A stretch of DNA of 64,000 bases from contig NZ_RZYA01000012.1 in assembly GCF_004005495.1 (NCBI RefSeq), positions 182,619 to 246,618 on the forward strand. The letters run 5' to 3'. The position numbers and the translations under genes are program-made. Under the pieces are notes generated by a model. It did not search any database. It was not told the DNA's origin and was given only the letters and a program-made list of their open reading frames with translations. Below, piece by piece: positions 32,320 through 40,969 of the stretch. Source of the stretch: Streptomyces antnestii. Lineage in GTDB: Bacteria > Actinomycetota > Actinomycetes > Streptomycetales > Streptomycetaceae. Within the stretch, counting starts at the first letter, position 1, and every line of letters starts with the position of its first letter.

Positions 32320-33719
32320 CGGGGGGTGCTTCCTTCCACCAGTTTCAGCAGCTGGGCCAGGTCGCCCGACTGGGTGTGCGGGTTGAGGAGGGTGGCTTTG
32401 AGCCAGAGCTTTCCGTCGAGGTGGGCGCGGCCGAGTACGGCGCGGCCCTGGGTGAGGAGGGTGCGCCGGATGTGGGCGATGTGTGCGTCGGGGGCGCCGT
32501 GGGGGCGGAAGAGGACGGTGCTGAGGGTGGGGGTGTCGTAGAGGTCGAAGCCGGGGTGGGCGTCGATGGTGTCGGCGAACTCCTGTGCCTGGTCGCAGAC
32601 TTGGTCGACGAGGGCGCCGAGTCCGGTGCGGCCGAGGGCTTTGAGGGTGACGGCGATCTTGAGGATGTCGGGGCGTCGGGTGGTGCGCAGGGAGCGGCCG
32701 AGAAGGTCGGGGAGGCCGGCTTCGGTGTCGTCGTCGGCGTTGAGGTAGTCGGCCTGGTGGGTGAGGGCGTCGAGGTCGGTGGTGTCGCGTACGGCGAGGA
32801 GTCCGGCGGCGACGGGTTGCCAGCCGAGTTTGTGCAGGTCGAGGGTGACGGTGGCGGCGCGGTCGAGGCCGGTGAGGTGGGTGCGGCGGGTGGGGCTGAA
32901 GAGGAGTCCGGCGCCGTAGGCGGCGTCGATGTGGAGGCGGGCGCCGTGCCGGTCGCAGAGGTCGGCGATCTCGTCGAGGGGGTCGATGAGTCCGGCGTCG
33001 GTGGTGCCGGCGGTGGCGGCGACGAGTTTGGGGCCGGGGAGGTCGGTGAGGGCTTCGTCGAGGGCGGCGGGGTCGAGGGTGCCGGTGGGGGCGGGCACGG
33101 TGACGGGTTCGGGCAGGCCGAGGAGCCAGGCGGCGCGGGGCAGGGAGTGGTGGGCACCCGCGCCGGTGACGAGCTGGACGGGGCCGCCCCCGGCGTGGGC
33201 TTCGCGGGCGAGCAGGAGGGCGAGCTGGTTGGCCTCGGTGCCGCCGGTGGTGACGAGGGCGGCGGGGTGACGGGGCCGGTCCGTGCCGGGGGTGTCGCCG
33301 TAGACCTCGTGGGCGAGGGCGTCGGTGACGAGGGCTTCGAGGGCGGAGGCAGCGGGGGCCTGGTCCCAGGAGTCCATGGAGGGGTTGAGGGCGGACGCGG
33401 CGAGGTCGGCGGCGGTGGCGAGGGCGAGCGGCGGGCAGTGGAGGTGGGCGGCGCACAGCGGTTCCGCGGGGTCGGCGGCGCCTTCGGCGAGGGCGTGTAC
33501 GAGGGTGCGCAGGGCGGTGTCGGGGCCGGTGCCGTGGTCGGGCAGGGGGTCGCCGGCGAGGGCGCGCAGGCGGGTGGTGACGGTGTGGGGGCCGCCCGCG
33601 GGGAGGGGGCCGCCGCGGGCGGTGGCGCCGTCGCGGAGGGCGTCGAGGACGGTGTCGAGCAACGGCCGCAGGGCGCCTGGGCCTTCGGTTCCTCCGGCGA
33701 GGGGCGGCGGGCTGCTCAT
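32316..33719 (-). CDS. PLP-dependent decarboxylase (DesA-like lysine/diamino acid decarboxylase)
   Basis: A 467-residue group II (fold type I) PLP decarboxylase. The cofactor Lys is 297 in TLDLHKLGWQ, and Asp265 in LHIDAAYGAG contacts the pyridine nitrogen. TTGGTEANQLALLLAR binds phosphate. Group II enzymes of this size linked to an N-hydroxylase usually make cadaverine or putrescine for siderophores; lysine as substrate is inferred from context only. ATG 33719 follows GAAGGA. No DmdR/IdeR iron box was seen in the 173 bases upstream. Confidence 0.87.
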   Translation of the reverse strand: MSSPPPLAGGTEGPGALRPLLDTVLDALRDGATARGGPLPAGGPHTVTTRLRALAGDPLPDHGTGPDTALRTLVHALAEGAADPAEPLCAAHLHCPPLALATAADLAASALNPSMDSWDQAPAASALEALVTDALAHEVYGDTPGTDRPRHPAALVTTGGTEANQLALLLAREAHAGGGPVQLVTGAGAHHSLPRAAWLLGLPEPVTVPAPTGTLDPAALDEALTDLPGPKLVAATAGTTDAGLIDPLDEIADLCDRHGARLHIDAAYGAGLLFSPTRRTHLTGLDRAATVTLDLHKLGWQPVAAGLLAVRDTTDLDALTHQADYLNADDDTEAGLPDLLGRSLRTTRRPDILKIAVTLKALGRTGLGALVDQVCDQAQEFADTIDAHPGFDLYDTPTLSTVLFRPHGAPDAHIAHIRRTLLTQGRAVLGRAHLDGKLWLKATLLNPHTQSGDLAQLLKLVEGSTPR

Positions 33720-33892
33720 GGCGGTGTCCTTCGGGTGCGCGGGCGGGGCCTCCAGCCTGTACGCGGTGGCGGTGGCGTGCCCGGTGATCACAACGATCGG
33801 AACCCGAAAGTGGTACTGCCGTGCGGGGATTGTGTGGGGGTGGGGTGGATGGTGGTACGGCGGGTGCGGCCCGCCGTACCAGGTCGTGTACC

Positions 33893-36406
33893 TCAGGACG
33901 CCGCGGTGGCCATCCTGATCTTCAACGCGCGGGCGAGGTCGTCGAGTTGGTCGGCGATTTTGCGGCGCAGGGCGGGGATGGGGTCGGCGTCGCGGAGGCA
34001 GGTCTCGCCGAGGGTGAGGTTGTGGGTGTCGACGGCGTAGGAGGGGAAGGCCCAGCGTCCGGCGGCGTCGGCGATGGCGGGGCCGCGGCGGTGGGCGACG
34101 GCGACCGCTTCGGGGTAGTAGCGGGCGACGTAGGGGCGCAGGAGGTCGCCCTGTTCGGGCTGCCAGAAGCCCTGGGCGGTGGCGGTGAAGAGGTAGTTGG
34201 AGAGCTGGTCGCCGGTGAACATGGCGTCCCAGGCGGCGCGTTTGGCCTCGGGGTCGGGGAGGGCGGCGCGGCAGCGGGCGGCGCCTTCCTGGCCGGTGGC
34301 GCTGGGGTCCTGGGCGAGTTCGGCGTCGATGACGGCTTCGTCGACGGCGCCGAGTACGCAGAGCCGGCCGAGGATGCGCCAGCGCAGTTCGGGGTCGAGT
34401 TCGGGGCCGCCGGGGACGCTGCCGTTGTCGTACCAGTCGCGGATGGTGTCGGCGTGTGCGGCGCTGTCGATGAGGGTGCGGACGGCGACGAGGCGCAGGC
34501 CGGGGTTGCTGCCGTCCTCGGTGCGGCGGACGAGGTCGGCGCACAGGTCGGTGAGGAGGGCGAGGGCGTCGGGGCGGTCGGCGGGGGTGGAGTAGCGGTC
34601 GGCGGCCTGGGTCTTGGCGAAGGCGAGGACGCCCTGGACGTTGGCGAGTTCGGGTTCGTCGCAGAGGTGGGCCTGGGCGGCGAGGAGGTAGGAGACGGGT
34701 TCGAGTTCGCCGTCGCGGACCATGTCACGCAGGCAGTTCCACAGGACGGCGCGGGTGAGGGGGTCGGGGACGCGGGACATGGCGCGCAGGGCGGTTTCCT
34801 CGGACCGGGGGTCGAGGCGGATCTTGGCGTAGGTGAGGTCCTGGTCGTTGGGGACGATCAGGGCGGGGCGGGGGCCGGGGAGGTGGTGGGCGCCGCTCTC
34901 GGGGATGTCCGGGATGTCGAGGTCGCGCAGTTCGCGCCGGACGAGGCCCGGGCCGTCGGCGCTGGTGGTGAGGGCGCGGTCGTAGATGCCGACGGTGACG
35001 TGGTGGGGGCGGGTGCCGTCGCGGGTGAGGGTGAGGTCGCAGGCGCCGGGGCGTTCGGTGACGGCGGCGGTGAGGGTGTCGACGCCGGTGGTGCGCAGCC
35101 AGGTGTCGGCCCAGGCGTGGACGTCGCGGTCGGTGTGGTGGGCGAGGGAGGCGATGAAGTCGGCGAGGGTGGCGTTGGCGAACTTGTGGCGGGCGAAGTG
35201 GGTGTTGATGCCGGCGAGGAAGTCCTTCTCGCCGAGCCAGGCCACCAACTGCCGTAGTGCGGAAGCGCCCTTGGCGTAGGAGATGCCGTCGAAGTTGAGG
35301 AGGGCGGACGCGGTGTCGGGGACGGCGTCGGGGGCGACGGGGTGGGTGGAGGGGCGCTGGTCGGCATCGTAGCCCCAGGACTTGCGGGCGACGCCGAAGT
35401 CGACCCAGGTGTCCTTGAAGCGGGTGGCTTCGGTGAGGGTCTGGTAGCCCATGTACTCGGCGAAGGACTCGTTGAGCCAGATGTCGTCCCACCACTGGAG
35501 GGTGACGAGGTCGCCGAACCACATGTGGGCCATCTCGTGGGCGATGACCATGGCGCGGGTCTGGCGTTCGGTGTCGGTGACGGCGGAGCGGTAGACGAAC
35601 TCGTCGCGGAAGGTGACGAGTCCGGGGTTCTCCATGGCGCCGGCGTTGAACTCGGGGACGAACGCCTGGTCGTAGGAGTCGAAGGGGTAGGGCTCGTCGA
35701 ACTTCTCGTGGTAGCGGTCGTAGCAGGCGCGGGTGACGTCGAGGATCTCCTCGGCGTCGGCGTCGAGGTGGGGGGCGAGGGAGCGGCGGCAGTGGATGCC
35801 GAAGGGCAGTCCGGCGTGTTCGGTGCGGACGGAGTGCCAGGGGCCGGCGGCGACGGCGACGAGGTAGGTCGACAGGAGGGGCGTGGTGGCGGCCTGCCAT
35901 TTTCCGTCGCCGAGGTGTTCGGTGACGCTGTTGGCGAGGACGGTCCAGCCGTCGGGGGCGGTGACGGTGAGGTCGAAGACGGCCTTGAGGTCGGGCTGGT
36001 CGAAGGCGGCGAAGACGCGCTGGACGTCTTCCATGAACAGCTGCGTGTAGGCGTATGTCTCGCCGTCGGTGGGGTCGGTGAAGCGGTGCATGCCCTCGCC
36101 GGTGTGCGAGTAGGCCATGGCGGCGTCGACGCGCAGTTCGTGGGGGCCGGGGGTGAGGCCGGTGAGGGGGAGCCGGTTGCAGTCGAGGGTGGCGGGGTCG
36201 AGGGGGTGTCCGTCGAGGGTGACCGATCGCAGGGTGGCGGGCCTGACCTCGACGAAGGTGCCTCCGGCCGTGTGGGCGGTGAAGCGGATGACCGTGGTGG
36301 AGTCGAAGGTGTCGGCTCCACGGGTCAGATCGAGGTCGACGGTGTACCGGTGGACGTCGATGAGCCGGGCTCGGGTCTGCGCTTCGTCGCGCGTCAGTAC
36401 GGGCAT
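33893..36406 (-). CDS. pepN: Aminopeptidase N
   Basis: An 837-residue M1 zinc aminopeptidase. The GAMEN motif (about 256-260) recognises the free amino terminus and HEMAHMWFGDLVT (about 290-302), with the downstream Glu in NESFAEYMGYQ, binds zinc. The N-terminal saddle and the C-terminal ERAP1-like helical domain are full length, which matches actinobacterial PepN. It is cytoplasmic: no signal is present. The ATG is at 36406 (MPVLTRDEAQTRARLIDVHRY), with no strong ribosome site. It lies 173 bases before the siderophore pair and may be separately transcribed. Confidence 0.95.
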   Translation of the reverse strand: MPVLTRDEAQTRARLIDVHRYTVDLDLTRGADTFDSTTVIRFTAHTAGGTFVEVRPATLRSVTLDGHPLDPATLDCNRLPLTGLTPGPHELRVDAAMAYSHTGEGMHRFTDPTDGETYAYTQLFMEDVQRVFAAFDQPDLKAVFDLTVTAPDGWTVLANSVTEHLGDGKWQAATTPLLSTYLVAVAAGPWHSVRTEHAGLPFGIHCRRSLAPHLDADAEEILDVTRACYDRYHEKFDEPYPFDSYDQAFVPEFNAGAMENPGLVTFRDEFVYRSAVTDTERQTRAMVIAHEMAHMWFGDLVTLQWWDDIWLNESFAEYMGYQTLTEATRFKDTWVDFGVARKSWGYDADQRPSTHPVAPDAVPDTASALLNFDGISYAKGASALRQLVAWLGEKDFLAGINTHFARHKFANATLADFIASLAHHTDRDVHAWADTWLRTTGVDTLTAAVTERPGACDLTLTRDGTRPHHVTVGIYDRALTTSADGPGLVRRELRDLDIPDIPESGAHHLPGPRPALIVPNDQDLTYAKIRLDPRSEETALRAMSRVPDPLTRAVLWNCLRDMVRDGELEPVSYLLAAQAHLCDEPELANVQGVLAFAKTQAADRYSTPADRPDALALLTDLCADLVRRTEDGSNPGLRLVAVRTLIDSAAHADTIRDWYDNGSVPGGPELDPELRWRILGRLCVLGAVDEAVIDAELAQDPSATGQEGAARCRAALPDPEAKRAAWDAMFTGDQLSNYLFTATAQGFWQPEQGDLLRPYVARYYPEAVAVAHRRGPAIADAAGRWAFPSYAVDTHNLTLGETCLRDADPIPALRRKIADQLDDLARALKIRMATAAS

Positions 36407-36469
36407 GTGCCCATGCTGGCGTACGTCTTTGCGTGTCCGCCATGGATATCGTGCGGGTCAGCTGCCGCT

Positions 36470-36497
36470 GGGGCCTCGGGGCTCTGCCCCGGACCCC
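36470..36497 (-). terminator. GC hairpin after chorismate mutase gene
   Basis: GGGG (36470-36473) and GGGGC (36478-36482) pair with GCCCC (36486-36490) and CCCC (36494-36497), separated by a small internal loop. It begins five bases after the chorismate mutase stop. The sequence resembles an interspersed GGGGCCTCGGGGCTCTGCCCC repeat that I associate with gene ends in many Streptomyces. Confidence 0.65.
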
Positions 36498-36502
36498 GCT
36501 CC

Positions 36503-36874
36503 TCAAACTCCCCCAGACTCCGTCCGGGGGGACCCCCAGGGGCTGGAATTGTCCGCCGCGATCTGTTCGTGGTGGCGGATCACCTCGCTGATGATGAAGT
36601 TCAGGAGCTTCTCCGCGAAGGCGGGGTCGAGTTTGGCGCTCTCGGCGAGTTCGCGCAGGCGCTCGATCTGGCGGGCCTCGCGGGCCGGGTCCGCCGGGGG
36701 CAGCGCGTGGTGGGCCTTGAGGTGGCCGACCTGCTGGGTGCATTTGAAGCGTTCGGCGAGCATGTGGACCACGGCGGCGTCGATGTTGTCGATGCTGTCG
36801 CGCAGGCGGCCGAGTTCGGCGCGGACGGCGGGGTCCACGGCGTCGCGGGCGTCGGGGGCGTTGCTGTTGGTCAT
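36503..36874 (-). CDS. Chorismate mutase, AroQ type
   Basis: A 123-residue all-helical chorismate mutase converting chorismate to prephenate for phenylalanine and tyrosine. The three-helix AroQ pattern is LGRLRDSIDNIDAAVVHML with the catalytic Arg, ERFKCTQQVGHLKAHH with the catalytic Lys, and the C-terminal helix LLNFIISEVIRHHEQIA. ATG 36874 has no clear ribosome site. The last dozen residues (SPWGSPRTESGGV) are coded by a repeat-like GC segment running into the terminator, so the tail is probably a late addition. It is 11 bases downstream of the AraC-type gene. Confidence 0.9.
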   Translation of the reverse strand: MTNSNAPDARDAVDPAVRAELGRLRDSIDNIDAAVVHMLAERFKCTQQVGHLKAHHALPPADPAREARQIERLRELAESAKLDPAFAEKLLNFIISEVIRHHEQIAADNSSPWGSPRTESGGV

Positions 36875-36885
36875 GGGAGGAAACC

Positions 36886-37797
36886 CTACGTGGCGCGCGG
36901 CCGCTCGATCAGGGGGCCCGGGGAGCGCAGCATCGGGGGGTCGTCGGGGTCGGGGACGGTGTGGGACCAGCCGCCGGGGACGGTGCGGCCCTGTTGTTCG
37001 CGGAAGCGGACGGGGGCGGTGCCGACGCGGCGGGTGAAGAGGCGGGAGAAGTAGGCGGGGTCGTCGTAGCCGACGCGGCGGGCGACGGCGGCGACGGGGA
37101 GTTCGGTGGCGGCGAGGAGTTCCTTGGCGCGGCCGAGGCGGATGCCGAGGAGGTAGTCCTTGGGGCTGCAGCCGGCGCCGCGGCGGACCGCGGTGCGCAG
37201 TTCGGCGGGGGTCATGCCGTGGCGGGCGGCGTGTTCGGCGACGGACAGGGGCTGGAAGGCGTCGCGGGCGAGGGACTGCAGGACGGGGTCGCCGTCGGGG
37301 GCGATGTCGGCGCGGGCGCGGCGCAGGGCGACCAGGAGTTCGTGGACGGCAGCCGCGGTCTCGACCTCGAGGAGGGGGTTGCCGCGGCGGGCGGCGCGGG
37401 CGATGCGGGTGACGGCGGCGCGGGCGTGGGCGGCGTCGGAGAGGGGGACGACGGGGCGGTCGGGTTCTATGTAGCCGAGTTCGGTGTAGGTGGTGGTGAC
37501 GGTTCCGGTGAAGTCGACGAAGCATTCGTCCCAGCCGGTGTCGGGGTCGGGCCCGTAGTGGTGGGGTGTGCCGGGGGTGAGCCAGATGAGGGCGGGGGCG
37601 GTGACGGTGGTGCGGCGGCCGTCGGCGGCCTGGAACCAGCCGCGTCCGGCGCTGATGACGACGGCGACGTGGTGGTCGAGGGTGCGGGGGCCGACGGTGG
37701 GCAGGCTGCCGTACTGGAGGCCGACGCCGAGGCAGACGAGGCCGAGGCGGTGGTGGGCCGGGCTGGGGGTGAAATACCGCATCCAGGTGTGGTACAT
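36886..37797 (-). CDS. AraC family transcriptional regulator
   Basis: A 303-residue regulator. The N-terminal cupin-like sugar-binding domain (YGSLPTVGPRTLDHHVAVVI, FQAADGRRTTVTAPALIWLTPGTPHHY) is followed by the double helix-turn-helix at about 200-285 (LSVAEHAARHGMTPAELRTAVRR, then ELPVAAVARRVGYDDPAYFSRLFTRRVGTAPVRFR). ATG 37797 has GGAAG close by; ATG five codons later is an alternative. It is divergent from a GH35 beta-galactosidase, so galactoside-responsive control of that gene is the obvious inference. Confidence 0.9.
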   Translation of the reverse strand: MYHTWMRYFTPSPAHHRLGLVCLGVGLQYGSLPTVGPRTLDHHVAVVISAGRGWFQAADGRRTTVTAPALIWLTPGTPHHYGPDPDTGWDECFVDFTGTVTTTYTELGYIEPDRPVVPLSDAAHARAAVTRIARAARRGNPLLEVETAAAVHELLVALRRARADIAPDGDPVLQSLARDAFQPLSVAEHAARHGMTPAELRTAVRRGAGCSPKDYLLGIRLGRAKELLAATELPVAAVARRVGYDDPAYFSRLFTRRVGTAPVRFREQQGRTVPGGWSHTVPDPDDPPMLRSPGPLIERPRAT

Positions 37798-37853
37798 CCG
37801 CTTCCGCCCCTTCCTGGGTGGGTGTGGTGCCGGTGGTGCGCGCGCTGCGTCCA

Positions 37854-37879
37854 ATCAGGCCTGATCTTTGTCCATGGAC
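37854..37879. promoter_or_regulatory. Two palindromes in the AraC/GH35 divergent promoter
   Basis: ATCAGGCCTGAT (37854-37865) is a perfect 12-bp palindrome and GTCCATGGAC (37870-37879) a perfect 10-bp one. Next to them GCCCGCCA/TGGCGGGC (37885-37910 region) forms an 8-bp inverted repeat. They fill the 140-base gap between divergent starts and are candidate sites for the regulator. Confidence 0.5.
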
Positions 37880-37937
37880 CCTGCCGCCCGCCAGAGGTGA
37901 TCGTGGCGGGCAGTACGTGGGAAGCGAGAGGGACGTG

Positions 37938-39683
37938 ATGGCCGGGTTCAGCGTGGGCGAGGACGACTTCGAGGTGGACGGGAGGCCGGTGCGGCTCCTT
38001 TCGGGGGCGCTGCACTACTTCCGGGTGCACGAGGAGCAGTGGGGGCACCGCCTTGCGATGCTGCGGGCGATGGGCCTGAACTGCGTGGAGACGTACGTCC
38101 CGTGGAATCTGCACGAGCCGCGTCCCGGGGACCTGCGGGACGTCGGTGCGCTGGGCCGGTTTCTGGACGCGGCGCACGAGGCGGGGCTCTGGGCGATCGT
38201 GCGTCCGGGGCCGTACATCTGTGCCGAGTGGGAGAACGGCGGGCTTCCGCACTGGCTGACGGGGCCGCTGGGGTCGCGGGTGCGGACCAGGGACGCGGAG
38301 TTCCTGGCGGCGGTGGACCGCTGGTTCCGGGTGCTGCTGCCGCAGGTCGTGGAGCGGCAGTTCGACCGGGGCGGTCCGGTGATCATGGTGCAGGTGGAGA
38401 ACGAGTACGGCTCGTACGGCTCGGACCAGGTGTATCTGGGGCATCTCGCGGACGGTCTGCGGGGGCTCGGGGTGACGGCGCCGCTGTTCACGTCGGACGG
38501 GCCTGACGATCACATGCTGACGGGTGGCTCGGTGCCGGGTGTCCTTGCGACGGCGAACTTCGGGTCTAACGCGCGGGGTGCTTTCGAGGCGCTGCGCCGG
38601 CACCGGCCCAAGGGGCCGCTGATGTGCATGGAGTTCTGGTGCGGCTGGTTCGACCACTGGGGCGCGGACCATGTGGTGCGGGACGCGGAGGACGCGGCGG
38701 GGGCGCTGCGGGAGATCCTGGAGTGCGGGGCGTCGGTCAATCTGTACATGGCGCACGGCGGGACGAACTTCGGTGGCTGGGCGGGGGCGAACCGTGCGGG
38801 GCAGTTGCACGGCGGTGTGCTGCAGCCGGACGTGACGTCGTACGACTATGACGCGCCTATCGACGAGCACGGGCGGCCGACGGAGAAGTTCTGGCGTTTC
38901 CGTGAGGTCTTCGCGCGGTACGCGGACGGGCCGCTGCCCGAGGTGCCCGCGCAGCCGGCAGCGCTGGCGGGGCCGGTGTCGGCGGAGCTGGCGTCGCACA
39001 CGCCGCTGGACGTGGTCCTGGACGCGCTCGGCTCCGCGGAGGGTACGTACGCGGTGCCGCCGTCGTTCGAGGATCTTGACGTGGACCGGGGGCTCGTCCG
39101 CTACGGCGTGGACGTGCCGGGGCCGCGCCGCCCGTATCCGCTGAGGGCGGCGGGGCTGCGGGACCGTGCCGTGGTGTACGTGGACGGGGTGCGGGCCGGG
39201 ATCCTCACGGAGGAGGAGCCGGTGCTCGCGGAGCCGGTGGCGGGCCCTGCACGGGTCGAGCTGTGGGTGGAGTCGCTCGGGCGGGTCAACTACGGGCCGC
39301 GCACGGGTGAGCCGAAGGGCGTGACGGGCGGGCTGCTGCACGAGCGGCAGTATCTGCACGGGGTGCGGGCGCGGGCGCTGCGCCTTGACGCGTTCGATGA
39401 CGCGGAGGCGGTGCGGGCGCTCCCGTCTGCGGAGCCGGCCGCGGGGGGAACGGGCCTGTACCGGGGTGTGTTCGAGGTGAGCGGCGCCGGGGACGCGGAG
39501 CTCGAACTGCCGGGCTGGACGCGGGGGTTCGTGTGGGTGAACGGCTTCTGCCTGGGCCGTTACTGGTCGCAGGGCCCGCAGCTCTCGCTGTACGTCCCGG
39601 GGCCCGTCCTGCGCGAGGGCCGCAACGAGGTGTGGGTCCTGGAGACGGAGGGGGCGGGCGAGCCGCGCGTGCGGCTGTCGTAG
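37938..39683 (+). CDS. Beta-galactosidase, GH35 family
   Basis: A 581-residue glycoside hydrolase releasing terminal beta-galactose. The (beta/alpha)8 domain starts LLSGALHYFRVHEEQW and GLNCVETYVPWNLHEP. The GH35 signature GGPVIMVQVENEYGSYGS has proton-donor Glu156, and Glu232 in CMEFWCGWFDHWG is the likely nucleophile. Beta-sandwich domains complete the C-terminus (GFVWVNGFCLGRYWSQGPQ). No signal peptide is seen, so it probably acts on imported oligosaccharides. ATG 37938 follows GAGAGGG. Divergent from the AraC-type regulator. Confidence 0.94.
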   Translation: MAGFSVGEDDFEVDGRPVRLLSGALHYFRVHEEQWGHRLAMLRAMGLNCVETYVPWNLHEPRPGDLRDVGALGRFLDAAHEAGLWAIVRPGPYICAEWENGGLPHWLTGPLGSRVRTRDAEFLAAVDRWFRVLLPQVVERQFDRGGPVIMVQVENEYGSYGSDQVYLGHLADGLRGLGVTAPLFTSDGPDDHMLTGGSVPGVLATANFGSNARGAFEALRRHRPKGPLMCMEFWCGWFDHWGADHVVRDAEDAAGALREILECGASVNLYMAHGGTNFGGWAGANRAGQLHGGVLQPDVTSYDYDAPIDEHGRPTEKFWRFREVFARYADGPLPEVPAQPAALAGPVSAELASHTPLDVVLDALGSAEGTYAVPPSFEDLDVDRGLVRYGVDVPGPRRPYPLRAAGLRDRAVVYVDGVRAGILTEEEPVLAEPVAGPARVELWVESLGRVNYGPRTGEPKGVTGGLLHERQYLHGVRARALRLDAFDDAEAVRALPSAEPAAGGTGLYRGVFEVSGAGDAELELPGWTRGFVWVNGFCLGRYWSQGPQLSLYVPGPVLREGRNEVWVLETEGAGEPRVRLS

Positions 39684-39684
39684 C

Positions 39685-39747
39685 CAACCCCTGGTGGACA
39701 ACCCCTGGTGGACACCCCCTGGGGCCCTGCTAGACAACCCCTGGGTG
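39685..39747. repeat. 14-bp tandem repeat after the GH35 stop
   Basis: CAACCCCTGGTGGA occurs at 39685-39698 and 39699-39712, with degenerate copies up to 39747. It starts two bases after the GH35 stop codon. No function is evident. The gene-free stretch 39684-40024 otherwise holds the terminator at 39764 and nothing else I recognise. Confidence 0.85.
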
Positions 39748-39763
39748 CCGCCGCAGCGCGTAC

Positions 39764-39794
39764 GGGGCCGGTCCCGGGTCACGGGACCGGCCCC
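39764..39794. terminator. Terminator after GH35
   Basis: GGGGCCGGTCCCG (39764-39776) and CGGGACCGGCCCC (39782-39794) form a perfect 13-bp stem with a 5-base loop, followed by a T/C-rich stretch (TCTCTA). Confidence 0.88.
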
Positions 39795-40024
39795 TCTCTA
39801 CTGCGCGACGGGGTGCGCGCCGGCTCTCCGTGGGAGCCGGCGGGCACGGTCCTCGCTGCGCGCTCATGGTGGGGCGCGGTGATCACGATGCTCGGGGCGG
39901 GGCGGGCGGGGCCATGGACAAACGGGGGCCGGGTGTTGGACTGATCGCGCCCGGTGAGTGGGGCGGCGTCCCGCCGTACAGTGGAGTTCCGGTGTCCGGG
40001 CGGCGGAGCGCAGGGGGTGCTGGC

Positions 40025-40921
40025 GTGGCGAACGGCGGACCGGTGGAGCACGGTTTTCCGCATCTGGAGACGGTACGGGCGGCCGTGACCGCGCTCTACA
40101 AGCGGCTCTCGTACGACACCGTGCATGCCTTCGACACGAGCGTCGCGCCCGTGGACGTGGCGTTCTGCGACCAGGACGACCTGCATCTGGGGGTGCAGCG
40201 GGTGGCGCGTGAGCTGGTGCGGCACTACCGGCTGCCCGACGCGCGCATGATCGTGAGCTTCCGCGAGATGACGCATGCGGCGAATGTCGAGCTGGCGGCC
40301 GGTCCGGAGTACTTCATCGAGCTGAACGACCGGTTCCGTACGCATCGGCGGGACATCGGGGCGGCGCTCGCGCACGAGGTCATGCACGTGTATCTCCACC
40401 GGCTCGGCCTCGCGTTCCCCGGGACCCGGGACAACGAGATCCTCACGGACACGGCGACCACGTATCTGGGGGCGGGCTGGCTGCTGCTCGACGCGTACCG
40501 GGAGGACGCGTCGTCGTCGCAGAAGCTCGGCTATCTCACGCCGGAGGAGTTCGGCTACGTGGTGGCGAAGCGGGCGCTCGCGTTCGGGGAGGGCCCGGAG
40601 ACCTGGTTCACGAGTCCGCAGGCGTACACCGCGTACACGAAGGGTCTGGAGCGGGCGCGGGAGGACGGGCGGCAGCCTCCGCTGACGGCGGCGGGCTGGG
40701 CGGGGCGGCGGCGGTACGCGCGGGACCGCCGCGACGCGCGGGAGCACGGGACGCGCGCGGCGGGGCCCGGGGCCGCGTACGCGTTCTCGGCCGGGGAGCC
40801 GGGCGCGCTGCGGGTGACGTTTCCCTGTCCGACGTGTCATCAGAGGCTCCGGGTGCCGGTGCGGGGCCGGGTGCGGGCGCGGTGCGCGCTGTGCCACACC
40901 GTCATGGAATGCGACACATAG
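40025..40921 (+). CDS. HExxH metallopeptidase-like protein with C-terminal zinc ribbon
   Basis: A 298-residue protein. Residues 117-121 (HEVMH, within ALAHEVMHVYLHRLG) are a zinc-protease motif; a Glu at 138 (DNEILTDTATTYLGAG) is placed like the third ligand of gluzincins. The C-terminus has two CxxC pairs (CPTC and CALC, about 273-292), a probable zinc ribbon. No signal peptide is seen, so it is likely cytoplasmic. I do not recognise a characterised homologue. GTG 40025 is chosen for the AGGGGG upstream and because earlier residues look non-conserved. Confidence 0.7.
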   Translation: MANGGPVEHGFPHLETVRAAVTALYKRLSYDTVHAFDTSVAPVDVAFCDQDDLHLGVQRVARELVRHYRLPDARMIVSFREMTHAANVELAAGPEYFIELNDRFRTHRRDIGAALAHEVMHVYLHRLGLAFPGTRDNEILTDTATTYLGAGWLLLDAYREDASSSQKLGYLTPEEFGYVVAKRALAFGEGPETWFTSPQAYTAYTKGLERAREDGRQPPLTAAGWAGRRRYARDRRDAREHGTRAAGPGAAYAFSAGEPGALRVTFPCPTCHQRLRVPVRGRVRARCALCHTVMECDT

Positions 40922-40969
40922 CCCCAAACCGCTTTGCGTTCATCCCCGGCGAGGGGCGATGGTCGTCGT

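Noticed and set aside
33720..33892. DmdR/IdeR iron box upstream of the decarboxylase
   Set aside because: No stretch close to TTAGGTTAGGCTCACCTAA was found in the gap.
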